Source of the DNA: Acidobacteriota bacterium
GTDB lineage: Bacteria > Acidobacteriota > Terriglobia > Terriglobales > Acidobacteriaceae
Direction: 5' to 3'
Assembly: GCA_018268915.1 (NCBI GenBank)
Contig: JAFDVQ010000017.1
Coordinates: 124,001-188,000 of the forward strand
DNA length: 64,000 nt
This document shows positions 51,897 through 60,021 of this stretch, piece after piece. The notes under the pieces are model-generated. The model ran no database searches. It was not told where the DNA came from and was given only the letters and a program-made list of their open reading frames with translations. Each line of letters starts with the position of its first letter. The first letter of the stretch is position 1. The translations under genes and the position numbers were made by a program.

Positions 51897-52454
51897 GTGG
51901 ACTTCGTCTTCTATCTGATCTCCGCCTTCGCCGTCGGCGGCGCCCTCGCGGCGGTTCTGCTCAAGAACCTCGTCCACGCCGCCCTCGCGCTCACCATCGC
52001 CTTCTTCGGCCTCGCGCTCCTCTTCCTTCGCCTCGACGCGCAGTTTGCCGGATTCGCGCAGATCCTCGTCTACGTCGGCGCGGTCGCCATCCTCGTCGTC
52101 TTTGCGATCCTGTTGACCAAAGGCTCCGAAGTTCCGAAAGAAGGCGTCTTCTCCAAAAGCTGGTTTGCAGGTCTCGCCATCTCCGCCGGAGTCTTCGCAG
52201 TGCTCGCATGGGCCGTACTCCAGGCCGCGCCATCATTACCGAACGAAACCGCCGCGCCTGCCGTCACCGTCAACGACATCGGCAATGCGCTGATGAGCCG
52301 ATACGTGCTTCCGCTAGAAATCATTGCCGTGCTCCTCACCGCCGCACTTCTCGGCGCCGTCATCGTCGCCATGCACGAAAAAGCGGGCCCAAAACAAAGC
52401 GCGGGTGCCCCCGGTCCCTCGCTTTTGGGGACCGGGGAACGGAGGAACAGCTGA
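51897..52454 (+). CDS. nuoJ: NuoJ, complex I membrane subunit with repeat-derived tail
   Basis: The start is GTG 51897, with AAAGGAG seven bases ahead; the open frame upstream to 51810 lies in the hairpin repeat and is not taken. The 185-residue protein has five helices and the family segment F-A-G-F-A-Q-I-L-V-Y-V-G-A-V-A-I-L-V-V-F. After V-A-M-H-E-K-A-G-P-K-Q, the last 17 or so residues (A-G-A-P-G-P-S-L-L-G-T-G-E-R-R-N-S) are encoded by hairpin copy B. The stop shares one base with the nuoK start. Confidence 0.92.
   Translation: MDFVFYLISAFAVGGALAAVLLKNLVHAALALTIAFFGLALLFLRLDAQFAGFAQILVYVGAVAILVVFAILLTKGSEVPKEGVFSKSWFAGLAISAGVFAVLAWAVLQAAPSLPNETAAPAVTVNDIGNALMSRYVLPLEIIAVLLTAALLGAVIVAMHEKAGPKQSAGAPGPSLLGTGERRNS
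52402..52440. repeat. Hairpin repeat copy B, inside the end of nuoJ
   Basis: CGGGTGC, then CCCCGGTCCC (52409-52418), a nine-base loop with TCGCTTTT, and GGGACCGGGG (52428-52437), followed by AAC. It is a perfect ten-base stem lying in the nuoJ reading frame. Confidence 0.7.
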
Positions 52455-52765
52455 TGACTCCTCTCGCCCCCTATCTCATCGTCGCGGCCCTCATCTTCGC
52501 CATCGGCCTCGCCGGCGCGCTCACCCGCCGCAACGCCATCATGGTTCTCATCGGCATCGAGCTCATGCTCAACGCTGCCAATCTCAACCTCATCGCCTTC
52601 TGGCGCTACTCGCCGCATCCCGAGCTGCTCAGCGGCATGATGTTCGCCATCTTCTCTATCGCAGTGGCCGCAGCCGAAGCCGCAGTCGGTCTCGGGCTCG
52701 TCATCTCCATCTACCGCCACGCCAAAACAACGGACGTTGAAGAAATGAACAGGATGAAAGGGTGA
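52454..52765 (+). CDS. nuoK: NuoK, complex I membrane subunit
   Basis: A 103-residue protein with three helices. The two membrane glutamates of the hydrophilic axis are visible in I-G-I-E-L-M-L-N-A-A-N-L and A-A-A-E-A-A-V-G-L-G. Its ATG overlaps the nuoJ stop by one base. Length is normal (E. coli 100). Confidence 0.93.
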   Translation: MTPLAPYLIVAALIFAIGLAGALTRRNAIMVLIGIELMLNAANLNLIAFWRYSPHPELLSGMMFAIFSIAVAAAEAAVGLGLVISIYRHAKTTDVEEMNRMKG

Positions 52766-52772
52766 ACCGATA

Positions 52773-54845
52773 ATGCAGGAAGCAATCGCGTTCACTCCTC
52801 AACTCGACGCGAGTTCCATCGCACGCTGGCTCTGGCTCATTCCGGCATTGCCAATCCTTGCCGCCGGCATCATCTCCGTGCTCAAGCAGCCTCGCCGCAA
52901 ACTCGCCTCCAACCTCGCCATCGGCTCGATGGGAATTTCGCTGCTCATCGCCATTACCGCCTTCGCGCATGTACTGAGCGGCTGGGCGCACGACCACGCT
53001 GTCCGCGAGGTGGTCAACTTCTCCTGGCTTACCGTCGGCACTCAGGCCGTTGAACTCGGCTGGGTCCTCGATCCGCTCTCTGCCGTGATGCTGGTGATGG
53101 TGACCTTCGTCGGGCTCCTCATCTTTATCTACTCCACCGGCTACATGGAGCACGACGAGAACTACACGCGCTTCTTCTGCTTTCTCGCGCTCTTTGCCGG
53201 AGCCATGCTCGGCGTCGTCATCGCCAACAGCATCCTGCTCCTCTTCATGTGCTGGGAGCTGGTTGGCCTCACCTCGTATCTCCTCATCGGCTTCTGGTAC
53301 TTCAAGCCATCCGCCGCCGCTGCCGCGCGCAAAGCCTTCATCACTACCCGCGTCGGCGACATCTTCTTCCTTCTCGGAATCGTCTGGCTCTTCGCACAGA
53401 CCGGCACGCTCCTCTTCTACGACCACGGTTCTGGCGCAATAGAGCCTCTCGCGCTAGGCGGCTTGCTTGTTCATCACTCGCACTGGGGACTCACCGCCGC
53501 AGGCGCAATCGGCCTCCTCATCTTTGCTGGAGCAGCGGGGAAGAGCGGCCAGCTTCCGCTGCACGTCTGGCTGCCGGATGCGATGGAAGGCCCTACGCCA
53601 GTCTCCGCGCTTATCCACGCCGCCACCATGGTCGCCGCCGGTGTCTACCTCATCGCTCGCGTCTACCCGCTCATGGCTGGCGGATCAATTGCTCCCGGAA
53701 CCACCACGGCACTCACGGTCGTCACCTGGGTCGGTGCGTCCACCGCGCTTTTCGCCGCCCTGATCGCCGTCGCGCAAAACGACATCAAGCGCATCCTCGC
53801 CTACTCCACCGTTTCGCAGCTCGGCTACATGATGGCCGGCCTCGGCGTCGGCGGAGTAGCCGTCGGCATGTTCCACCTCATTACCCACGCCTTTTTCAAG
53901 GCGCTCCTCTTCATGGGCTCCGGTTCTGTGATTCACGGCGTTCACGAAGAGCAGGACATCCGCCATATGGGCGGCCTTCGCAAGTACATGCCGATCACCT
54001 TTCTGACCTACGTAGTCGGCATGCTCGCCCTCTGCGGTGTCCCCATCTTTTTCTCCGGATTCTGGAGCAAGGACGCGATCCTCGAATCGGCCCATGCCTG
54101 GCCCCTCTCTCACGCGCCCTACTACATGCTCGTCTTCGGCGCTATCCTTACGGCGTTCTACATGACCCGCCAGGTCAGCTACGTGTTCTTCGGCGAATAC
54201 CGCGGTCATGGTCACGCGCACGAAAGTCCGCGTGTAATGACAACGCCGCTCGCGGTACTTGCCGTCTTTGCCGTGGCGCTTGGAATCATCGGCACCCCCG
54301 CATGGCCTTGGTTTCGAGCCTTCCTGGAAAATCATGCAGCTTCGGTCGAAATGCATGCCTTCTCCGAACCAGCATGGTTGATGCTGCTCCTGACGTCCTT
54401 CGTTATCGTCATCTTAGGCATCGGTCTCGGTTGGTGGGTCTACGGCAACAAGTCTCCGCGCGCCAACGATCCCGACGCGCTTCAGAAAGCCATTCCGCCC
54501 GTGTGGACCGTGCTTGCCAATCGGCTCTATATCGACGAGCTCTACGGCGCAACCGTCATCGCCTTTTACTACTGGTGGGCGAAGGTCGCCGACTGGATTG
54601 ATCGCGACATCTGGGGAGACATGGTGTCCACCGTCATCTGGCTGACCAACCACTGGGCGCGGCTCAACAAATTTCTCGACGCCACCATGGTCGATGGCGC
54701 CTTCGATAAAGGCTGCGAAGAGATCTACAACGGCGGCGGGGTTCTTGCGCGCATCCAAAATGGTCGCGGCCAAGTCTATCTGCGCCTTCTCGCGCTCGCT
54801 GTCGTGATTTTGGCAGCGATCCTCATCTGGAGCGGACGCCCATGA
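52773..54845 (+). CDS. nuoL: NuoL, distal antiporter-like subunit
   Basis: A 690-residue protein with some 16 membrane helices and a long C-terminal part (E. coli 613). Key residues are kept: the TM5 Glu in C-W-E-L-V-G-L, the TM7 Lys in A-G-K-S-G-Q-L-P, the TM8 His in A-L-I-H-A-A-T-M-V and the TM12 Lys in F-W-S-K-D-A-I-L. The C-terminal region after about residue 540 should hold the lateral helix that clamps the pump subunits. The nuoM ATG overlaps its stop. Confidence 0.94.
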   Translation: MQEAIAFTPQLDASSIARWLWLIPALPILAAGIISVLKQPRRKLASNLAIGSMGISLLIAITAFAHVLSGWAHDHAVREVVNFSWLTVGTQAVELGWVLDPLSAVMLVMVTFVGLLIFIYSTGYMEHDENYTRFFCFLALFAGAMLGVVIANSILLLFMCWELVGLTSYLLIGFWYFKPSAAAAARKAFITTRVGDIFFLLGIVWLFAQTGTLLFYDHGSGAIEPLALGGLLVHHSHWGLTAAGAIGLLIFAGAAGKSGQLPLHVWLPDAMEGPTPVSALIHAATMVAAGVYLIARVYPLMAGGSIAPGTTTALTVVTWVGASTALFAALIAVAQNDIKRILAYSTVSQLGYMMAGLGVGGVAVGMFHLITHAFFKALLFMGSGSVIHGVHEEQDIRHMGGLRKYMPITFLTYVVGMLALCGVPIFFSGFWSKDAILESAHAWPLSHAPYYMLVFGAILTAFYMTRQVSYVFFGEYRGHGHAHESPRVMTTPLAVLAVFAVALGIIGTPAWPWFRAFLENHAASVEMHAFSEPAWLMLLLTSFVIVILGIGLGWWVYGNKSPRANDPDALQKAIPPVWTVLANRLYIDELYGATVIAFYYWWAKVADWIDRDIWGDMVSTVIWLTNHWARLNKFLDATMVDGAFDKGCEEIYNGGGVLARIQNGRGQVYLRLLALAVVILAAILIWSGRP

Positions 54846-56362
54846 ACTCTCTTCCGCTCCTGACAATCATCACGGTCGTGCCGGTCATCGGCGCGGTAAT
54901 AGCGCTATTCACGGGCCGCCACTCTCGCGGCGTCGCCCAGGTCACCGGCATCGTCAGCCTTCTGCTCTCGCTCGTGGTCTGGCAGCAGCTCCCGAAGGAC
55001 GGCAGCATAGGCCTGAACGAACTGCATCAATGGGTGCCGTCGCTCGGCGTCCAATATCATCTCGGAGTTGACGGGCTCGGCGCGCTGATGCTCATCCTGT
55101 CCGCGTTGGTGTCGCTCATGGCCATCGACGCCGCTCACCGCGTCCGCCACGAGCCCGGCTTGTTCTTCGCGCTGGTTCTCCTTCTCGAAGCAGGACTCTT
55201 TGGCACATTCACCGCGCTGAATTTCTTCCACTGGTTCATCTTCTGGGAGCTCAGCCTCATCCCCGCATTCTTCCTCATCAAGCTCTGGGGCGGCCCGCGC
55301 CGCGGACCAGCCGCGACGCAGTTCTTCGTCTACACCATGGTCGGCAGCGTCGCTCTTCTGCTCAGCTTCCTCGCGGTCTACCACGCCACCAAATCGATGG
55401 ACTTCATCGAGCTCGCGGCGATGGCTGCAAACGGCACGCTTCAGAATCGCGTTCTCGCCAGTCTCGGCCCCGTCATGATGTGGCTCGCGCTCGGCGTGCT
55501 TGCCGGATTCGCCGTCAAAGTCCCCCTCGCTCCGTTCCACACCTGGCTCCCCACCGCTTATAGCGAAGCGCCATCGCCGGTCACAATGCTTCTCACCGGT
55601 GGTATGTCGAAGATGGGCGTCTACGGTCTGATCCGCATCGCGCTGCCGCTCTTCGGCGCGCAGATCGCCGCGATTCGCACGCCTCTTCTCGTTCTCGCCG
55701 TTCTCACCATCGTCATGGGTGCCTGGGCTGCGGCTGCGCAAAAGGATCTGAAGCGAGTCTTCGCTTACTCCTCCGTCAACCACCTCGGCTACTGCCTGCT
55801 AGGGATCTTCGCCATAGCCATTCACACCGGCGGAAATGTCTCTGATTCCGTGAGCCAGGCCGCCGCGCTCAACGGCGTCATCCTCCAGATGTTCAACCAT
55901 GGCCTCACGGCCGCAGCGATCTTCTGGTTCATCTCGATGATCCAGTTCCGCAGCGCCGGCCTGCGAGGCATCGACAGCTTCGGCGGACTTCGCAAGCCCG
56001 CACCCGTATTCGCTGGCCTGATGGGTATCGCGCTCTTCTCGTCGCTCGGGCTCCCCGGCCTCAACGGCTTTGTCGGCGAGTTCCTCATCTTCCGCGGAGT
56101 CTTCCCGCTCTCGTGGGTCGCGGCCGCAATCTCAGTGCTGGGCTTGCTCGTTACCGCTGCCGTCATCCTCACTGTGATCCTGAAAGTCTTCACCGGACCT
56201 GTATCGGAGCGCTGGGCTGAATTCCCAGACCTGCACGGGGGTGAGCGCCTCGGCATCGCGCCTGTCATCGGATTGATGTTTTTGCTCGGCTTGCTGCCGC
56301 AGATCGTCATTGAACGCGTAAACCCAACCGTTCAATACCTGCTGGCGCATTGGAGATTTTAG
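54842..56362 (+). CDS. nuoM: NuoM (first copy), antiporter-like subunit
   Basis: A 506-residue protein of about 14 helices. The canonical residues are present: Glu in F-W-E-L-S-L-I-P (TM5), Lys in F-A-V-K-V-P-L-A-P-F-H-T-W (TM7), Lys in M-S-K-M-G-V-Y-G (TM8) and Glu in F-V-G-E-F-L-I-F (TM12). This copy should pump protons normally. The ATG overlaps the nuoL stop by four bases. It is the E. coli-like copy of the two NuoM genes. Confidence 0.93.
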   Translation: MNSLPLLTIITVVPVIGAVIALFTGRHSRGVAQVTGIVSLLLSLVVWQQLPKDGSIGLNELHQWVPSLGVQYHLGVDGLGALMLILSALVSLMAIDAAHRVRHEPGLFFALVLLLEAGLFGTFTALNFFHWFIFWELSLIPAFFLIKLWGGPRRGPAATQFFVYTMVGSVALLLSFLAVYHATKSMDFIELAAMAANGTLQNRVLASLGPVMMWLALGVLAGFAVKVPLAPFHTWLPTAYSEAPSPVTMLLTGGMSKMGVYGLIRIALPLFGAQIAAIRTPLLVLAVLTIVMGAWAAAAQKDLKRVFAYSSVNHLGYCLLGIFAIAIHTGGNVSDSVSQAAALNGVILQMFNHGLTAAAIFWFISMIQFRSAGLRGIDSFGGLRKPAPVFAGLMGIALFSSLGLPGLNGFVGEFLIFRGVFPLSWVAAAISVLGLLVTAAVILTVILKVFTGPVSERWAEFPDLHGGERLGIAPVIGLMFLLGLLPQIVIERVNPTVQYLLAHWRF

Positions 56363-56367
56363 ACAGA

Positions 56368-57876
56368 ATGTTGGCTTGGACGATTTACATCTCGTTTGCC
56401 GGCGCGCTGGTGCTGGCGCTGATGCCGAAGGGCAACGCCGCCCTGGCTCGCGTCATCGCGCTCCTCGTCGCCGCTGCGGGATTCGCAATTGCCATCGCCG
56501 GATTTGCAGCTGGGGCAGGGCAGGGACGCGTCACCATCGTCGACGTGCCCTGGGTTCCCATGATGGGCATCCACTACACGCTCGCCGCCGACGGCATCAG
56601 TCGCGTGCTGGTACTCCTCACCGGACTCGCCGCCGTCGCCGGCGTCCTCTTCAGCTGGAACATCAATCTCCGTACCAATGAATTCTTCGCGTTCTTCCTC
56701 GCCCTCATCGGCGGCGTCTACGGAGTCTTCCTCAGCTTCGATCTCTTTCTGCTCTTCGTCTTCTACGAGATCGCCATCGTCCCCAAGTACTTCCTCATCG
56801 CCATCTGGGGATCGACCCGCCGCGAATACGCCGCGATGAAACTCGCCCTCTACTCGTTCGTTGGCTCTGCGATGGTCCTCGTCGTTCTCCTCGCGGCCTA
56901 CGCCACCTCTGGCAGCCACTCCACCGGCCTCGTGAGTCTGGCCAACGCCAATCTCCCTGTCAGCTTTCAGATGTGGGCCTTCCCGGTCACATTCATCGGC
57001 TTCGGAATCCTCGCCGGTCTCTGGCCCTTCCACACCTGGGCACCCACCGGCCACGTCGCCGCGCCCACTGCCGCTTCGATGCTTCTCGCCGGAGTCGTTA
57101 TGAAACTCGGCGCCTACGGATGCCTTCGCGTCGCCATCGGTCTCTTCCCGCACGGCCTCGATCCGTGGAGCTGGTCGTTCTTGGGCATCGGATCGTGGCG
57201 CGATGTTTTCGCTCTGCTCGCCGTCATCGGCATCATCTATGGCGCGCTCGTGGCTCTGGCGCAGACCGACTTCAAGTTCGTCATCGGCTATTCCAGCGTC
57301 AGCCACATGGGCTTTGTGCTCCTCGGCCTCGTCACTTTGACCCAGGTCGGCGTCGACGGTGCAGTGCTGCAGATGTTCTCACACGGCGTCATCGCTGGAC
57401 TCCTCTTCGCCATCGTCGGCCGAGTCGTCTACGAGCGCACGCACACCCGCCAGTTCGGCGAGCTTGAAGGCATGTACCTTGGACGCCGCCTGCCTTTCGC
57501 TGCCTGGGCATTCGTCATCGCCGGAGTCGCCTCGATGGGCTTGCCCGGCTTCTCCGGCTTCGTTGCCGAACTTCAGGTCCTCATGGGCGCGTGGATCGCC
57601 AAACCCTGGTGGACCGCAGCCTCCGGAGTCGGTATTGTCATCGGTGTTGCCTACACGTGGCGTGCCCTGCAGAGAGCTTTCTTCACCGATCGCCTGCCCC
57701 GTCCCGACGAGCATCCCAAAGAAGGCTGGCCCAAGTTCGATCCCATCACCTGGCCTGAAATCACCGCCACCTGTCTGCTCTTCGCGGCCACGCTGATCGT
57801 CGGCATCTATCCCAGCATTCTGCTCAATTCGATAGAGCCCGCGGTCAAAGCGCTCCTCGCGGGAGGCATGCAATGA
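56368..57876 (+). CDS. nuoM: NuoM (second copy) lacking the TM7 lysine
   Basis: ATG 56368, five bases after the nuoM stop, is preferred to a TTG at 56350. The 502-residue protein has the same fold and about 14 helices. TM5 Glu (F-Y-E-I-A-I-V-P-K-Y-F), TM8 Lys (V-V-M-K-L-G-A-Y-G) and TM12 Glu (F-V-A-E-L-Q-V) are kept. The TM7 lysine is not: the first copy reads A-V-K-V-P-L-A-P-F-H and this one G-I-L-A-G-L-W-P-F-H. An extra Lys follows the TM5 proline. It is probably a fourth antiporter-like subunit, with a changed or absent pumping path. The nuoN ATG overlaps its stop. Confidence 0.9.
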   Translation: MLAWTIYISFAGALVLALMPKGNAALARVIALLVAAAGFAIAIAGFAAGAGQGRVTIVDVPWVPMMGIHYTLAADGISRVLVLLTGLAAVAGVLFSWNINLRTNEFFAFFLALIGGVYGVFLSFDLFLLFVFYEIAIVPKYFLIAIWGSTRREYAAMKLALYSFVGSAMVLVVLLAAYATSGSHSTGLVSLANANLPVSFQMWAFPVTFIGFGILAGLWPFHTWAPTGHVAAPTAASMLLAGVVMKLGAYGCLRVAIGLFPHGLDPWSWSFLGIGSWRDVFALLAVIGIIYGALVALAQTDFKFVIGYSSVSHMGFVLLGLVTLTQVGVDGAVLQMFSHGVIAGLLFAIVGRVVYERTHTRQFGELEGMYLGRRLPFAAWAFVIAGVASMGLPGFSGFVAELQVLMGAWIAKPWWTAASGVGIVIGVAYTWRALQRAFFTDRLPRPDEHPKEGWPKFDPITWPEITATCLLFAATLIVGIYPSILLNSIEPAVKALLAGGMQ

Positions 57877-59414
57877 ACTACGCTGACCTCTTCCGGGTAA
57901 CGCTGCCAGAAACTGCACTCGACATCGCCGCGCTCCTCGTCCTCATTGTCGACCTCGGATTTCTGCGCAAGGCCGCTCTGCAGACACGCATCATGGCCGC
58001 GGTTCTCATCGGAGTCTTCGGCTGCGGCGGCGCATTGCTCGCCATGCCATATCAGGTCGACGGAGGCCTCGCCTATCCCGGCAGCGCCGATCTTCTACTC
58101 TCTGCCGGCGGATACACCGCCGTCTCGCAAATCGGCATCCTCGTCCTGACTGTGCTCACGTTGTTCCTGCTCATCGGCTCCGACTTCACCAAGCACGTAG
58201 GCGAGTTCGTCGCCGTTGTTCTTATGGCCGCAACCGGCGGCCTGCTCATCTCCGCCGCGCAGGACCTGCTGGTCATCTTCGTCGGCCTCGAGCTCCTCTC
58301 GCTCGGACTCTACATCCTCACCGCGTTTGCGAAGAAATCCGGCAAGAGCGCCGAAAGCGCCATGAAGTACTATCTCTTCGGCGGAATGTCCGCAGCCTTT
58401 CTGCTCTTCGGCTTCAGCTACCTGTACGGCCTCACCGGCTCGACGAATCTGCACGAAATCATGCTCGGTTTCTACGGACCGACCGTGATCAGTTCCACGC
58501 CGCTGGTCTACGTTGCACTGGTCATGATCGCCGCTGGTCTCGGATTCAAGGTCGCAGCCGTTCCTTTCCACCTCTGGGCGCCAGACACTTACGAAGGCGC
58601 GCCTGCTCCTGCTGCAGCCTTCATCGCCTCCGTTTCAAAGGTGGCAAGTTTCGCGCTGCTGATCGGCATCGGAACAGCGGCAGCGCATGTCTTCAATCAA
58701 ATGCACCATGCCGGTTTTGTCACGGCCTCTCGCGGACCCGCACCGACATGGATAGGATTCGAACATCCCTGGTCCCTCATCCTCGCTATCATCGCGGTCG
58801 CCTCGATGGTCTTCGGCAATCTCGCCGCGCTCGCCCAGGACAGCGTCCGCCGTCTTCTCGCCTACTCCGCCATCGCCCACGCAGGCTACATCCTCATCGC
58901 GCTTGCCTATTACACGGGAACCAACGTAAGCGCGAACGCCATCCTCTACTACATCCTCACCTACGGCCTCACCACTATCGCCGCCTTCGGTGCCGTATCC
59001 GTCGTCGAGCGCATCAGCGGCAGCGATCGCATGGACGCCTTCCTCGGCCTTTACAAACGCAATGGCCTGCTTGCCGGAGTGCTCCTCGTCCTCTTCCTCT
59101 CCCTCGCCGGCATCCCGCCCCTAGTTGGCTTCTGGGTCAAGTTCAATCTCTTTGCCACCATCCTTCAGGTCAATCACGGCGCAGTGCCGTTAGCTCTGGT
59201 AGCCCTAGCCGTCGCCATGAGCGCCGTCTCCCTCTACTACTATCTGCAGGTGCTCAAGCGCGTCTTCGTCATGCCTCCAGCCGATGAGGCACCGGTGAAG
59301 GGAAGCCCGCTGACCATCGGCGTACTCGCGCTTATAACCCTGGCAGTCGTGGTACTCGGATGTCTGCCTGGTCTGATGCAGAGCTGGATGGCCGGTTTCT
59401 ACGCAGGCATGTAA
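57873..59414 (+). CDS. nuoN: NuoN, proximal antiporter-like subunit
   Basis: A 513-residue protein of about 14 helices. Glu in F-V-G-L-E-L-L-S-L (TM5), Lys in F-K-V-A-A-V-P-F-H-L-W-A-P-D (TM7), Lys in S-V-S-K-V-A-S (TM8) and Lys in F-W-V-K-F-N-L-F (TM12) are intact. It is the last gene of the operon; no terminator of classical type is seen, but palindromic repeats begin about 130 bases later. Confidence 0.93.
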   Translation: MNYADLFRVTLPETALDIAALLVLIVDLGFLRKAALQTRIMAAVLIGVFGCGGALLAMPYQVDGGLAYPGSADLLLSAGGYTAVSQIGILVLTVLTLFLLIGSDFTKHVGEFVAVVLMAATGGLLISAAQDLLVIFVGLELLSLGLYILTAFAKKSGKSAESAMKYYLFGGMSAAFLLFGFSYLYGLTGSTNLHEIMLGFYGPTVISSTPLVYVALVMIAAGLGFKVAAVPFHLWAPDTYEGAPAPAAAFIASVSKVASFALLIGIGTAAAHVFNQMHHAGFVTASRGPAPTWIGFEHPWSLILAIIAVASMVFGNLAALAQDSVRRLLAYSAIAHAGYILIALAYYTGTNVSANAILYYILTYGLTTIAAFGAVSVVERISGSDRMDAFLGLYKRNGLLAGVLLVLFLSLAGIPPLVGFWVKFNLFATILQVNHGAVPLALVALAVAMSAVSLYYYLQVLKRVFVMPPADEAPVKGSPLTIGVLALITLAVVVLGCLPGLMQSWMAGFYAGM

Positions 59415-59544
59415 CTACAAAATCCTCTCCTGCCTCGATGTATACATCAACAGAGGTTCCGAAAGTGCACGACTTGCCAGCCTGCTGAAAACTCTAGACG
59501 TCCACAGTTTTGAAAGAGCAGATCAGAATGGCGCGCTTTGAAAG

Positions 59545-59599
59545 GGCACGACTTTAGTCGTGCCGCTGAACAACGCAAAGGAAGCGCGGCTTTAGCCGC
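59545..59599. repeat. Two REP-like palindromes with TTTA centre
   Basis: GGCACGACT-TT-AGTCGTGCC lies at 59545-59564 and GCGGCT-TT-AGCCGC at 59586-59599. Both are perfect palindromes round CTTTAG. I remember similar paired palindromes (arms of different sequence around CTTTAG or CTTCAG) as common between genes in Acidobacteria. Confidence 0.6.
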
Positions 59600-59770
59600 T
59601 GAGGCCCGGTTTCACGCTCTATTTCATCACAACGGTCAACATCTTCAGCAAACCGCTTAGTCGCCCCCGCTTCGTCCAACGAAACGCCTGCGCTCTAGAC
59701 CGCGGGCACGAGTCCGCTACCAAATCACGCACACATTGTTTCGCTACCCCTCTCGCTCTTCTGTTGTTTC

Positions 59771-59800
59771 TTGACCGGCTCTGCTCGCGTCTGGTCTACT
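59771..59800 (+). promoter_or_regulatory. Candidate promoter of the ilvA leader
   Basis: TTGACC (59771-59776) and TCTACT (59795-59800) with an 18-base spacer. Transcription would start near 59807, almost at the ATG of the leader ORF at 59810, so the leader would be translated from an mRNA with hardly any 5' region. Confidence 0.4.
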
Positions 59801-59809
59801 CAGAGCATC

Positions 59810-59923
59810 ATGATGTACAACGTCAACTCGCGCGCGATGTTCGTTCCTGCGCCGTGTCGCATCATGCCTGTTCCCGCCACGCGAATTAGCATTCACAACA
59901 CGCACGCGGGAAACAAAGCCTGA
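59810..59923 (+). CDS. Putative leader peptide of ilvA (37 codons)
   Basis: An ATG-ATG start opens a 37-codon frame ending in TGA at 59921-59923. It encodes three isoleucines (two in I-S-I), three valines and two threonines, the amino acids at the ends of the threonine deaminase pathway, but the enrichment is moderate. No ribosome binding site is visible, in line with a near-leaderless start. A terminator-like hairpin follows 34 bases after the stop. Regulation by ribosome stalling is inferred. Confidence 0.4.
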   Translation: MMYNVNSRAMFVPAPCRIMPVPATRISIHNTHAGNKA

Positions 59924-59957
59924 CTTAAACAGACCCAGCAGTTCAGCAGTACTCAGG

Positions 59958-59993
59958 CCACCTCCCGCAGCAGCGGTTGGTGGTTTTGCTTTT
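59958..59993 (+). terminator. Attenuator-like terminator before ilvA
   Basis: CCACC-TC-CCGC, loop AGCA, then GCGG-TT-GGTGG form a stem of nine pairs with one internal mismatch (59958-59983). TTTTGCTTTT follows at once. It lies between the leader ORF and the ilvA start, the place for a transcription attenuator. Confidence 0.6.
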
Positions 59994-60021
59994 GCGGCTA
60001 TTCACTCGAAGGAGATTTGTC

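Larger units (their letters stand above)
59415..59809. other. Spacer between nuoN and the ilvA leader
   Basis: No gene. It holds the two palindromic repeats at 59545-59599 and, near its end, the promoter proposed for ilvA. Confidence 0.4.

Noticed and set aside
53249..54601. Arg-rich 450-codon frame inside nuoL
   Set aside because: It is in an alternative frame of nuoL with a composition typical of shadow frames.
59810..60021. T-box riboswitch before ilvA
   Set aside because: There is no T-box sequence or specifier-loop layout; the leader ORF plus terminator explains the region better.
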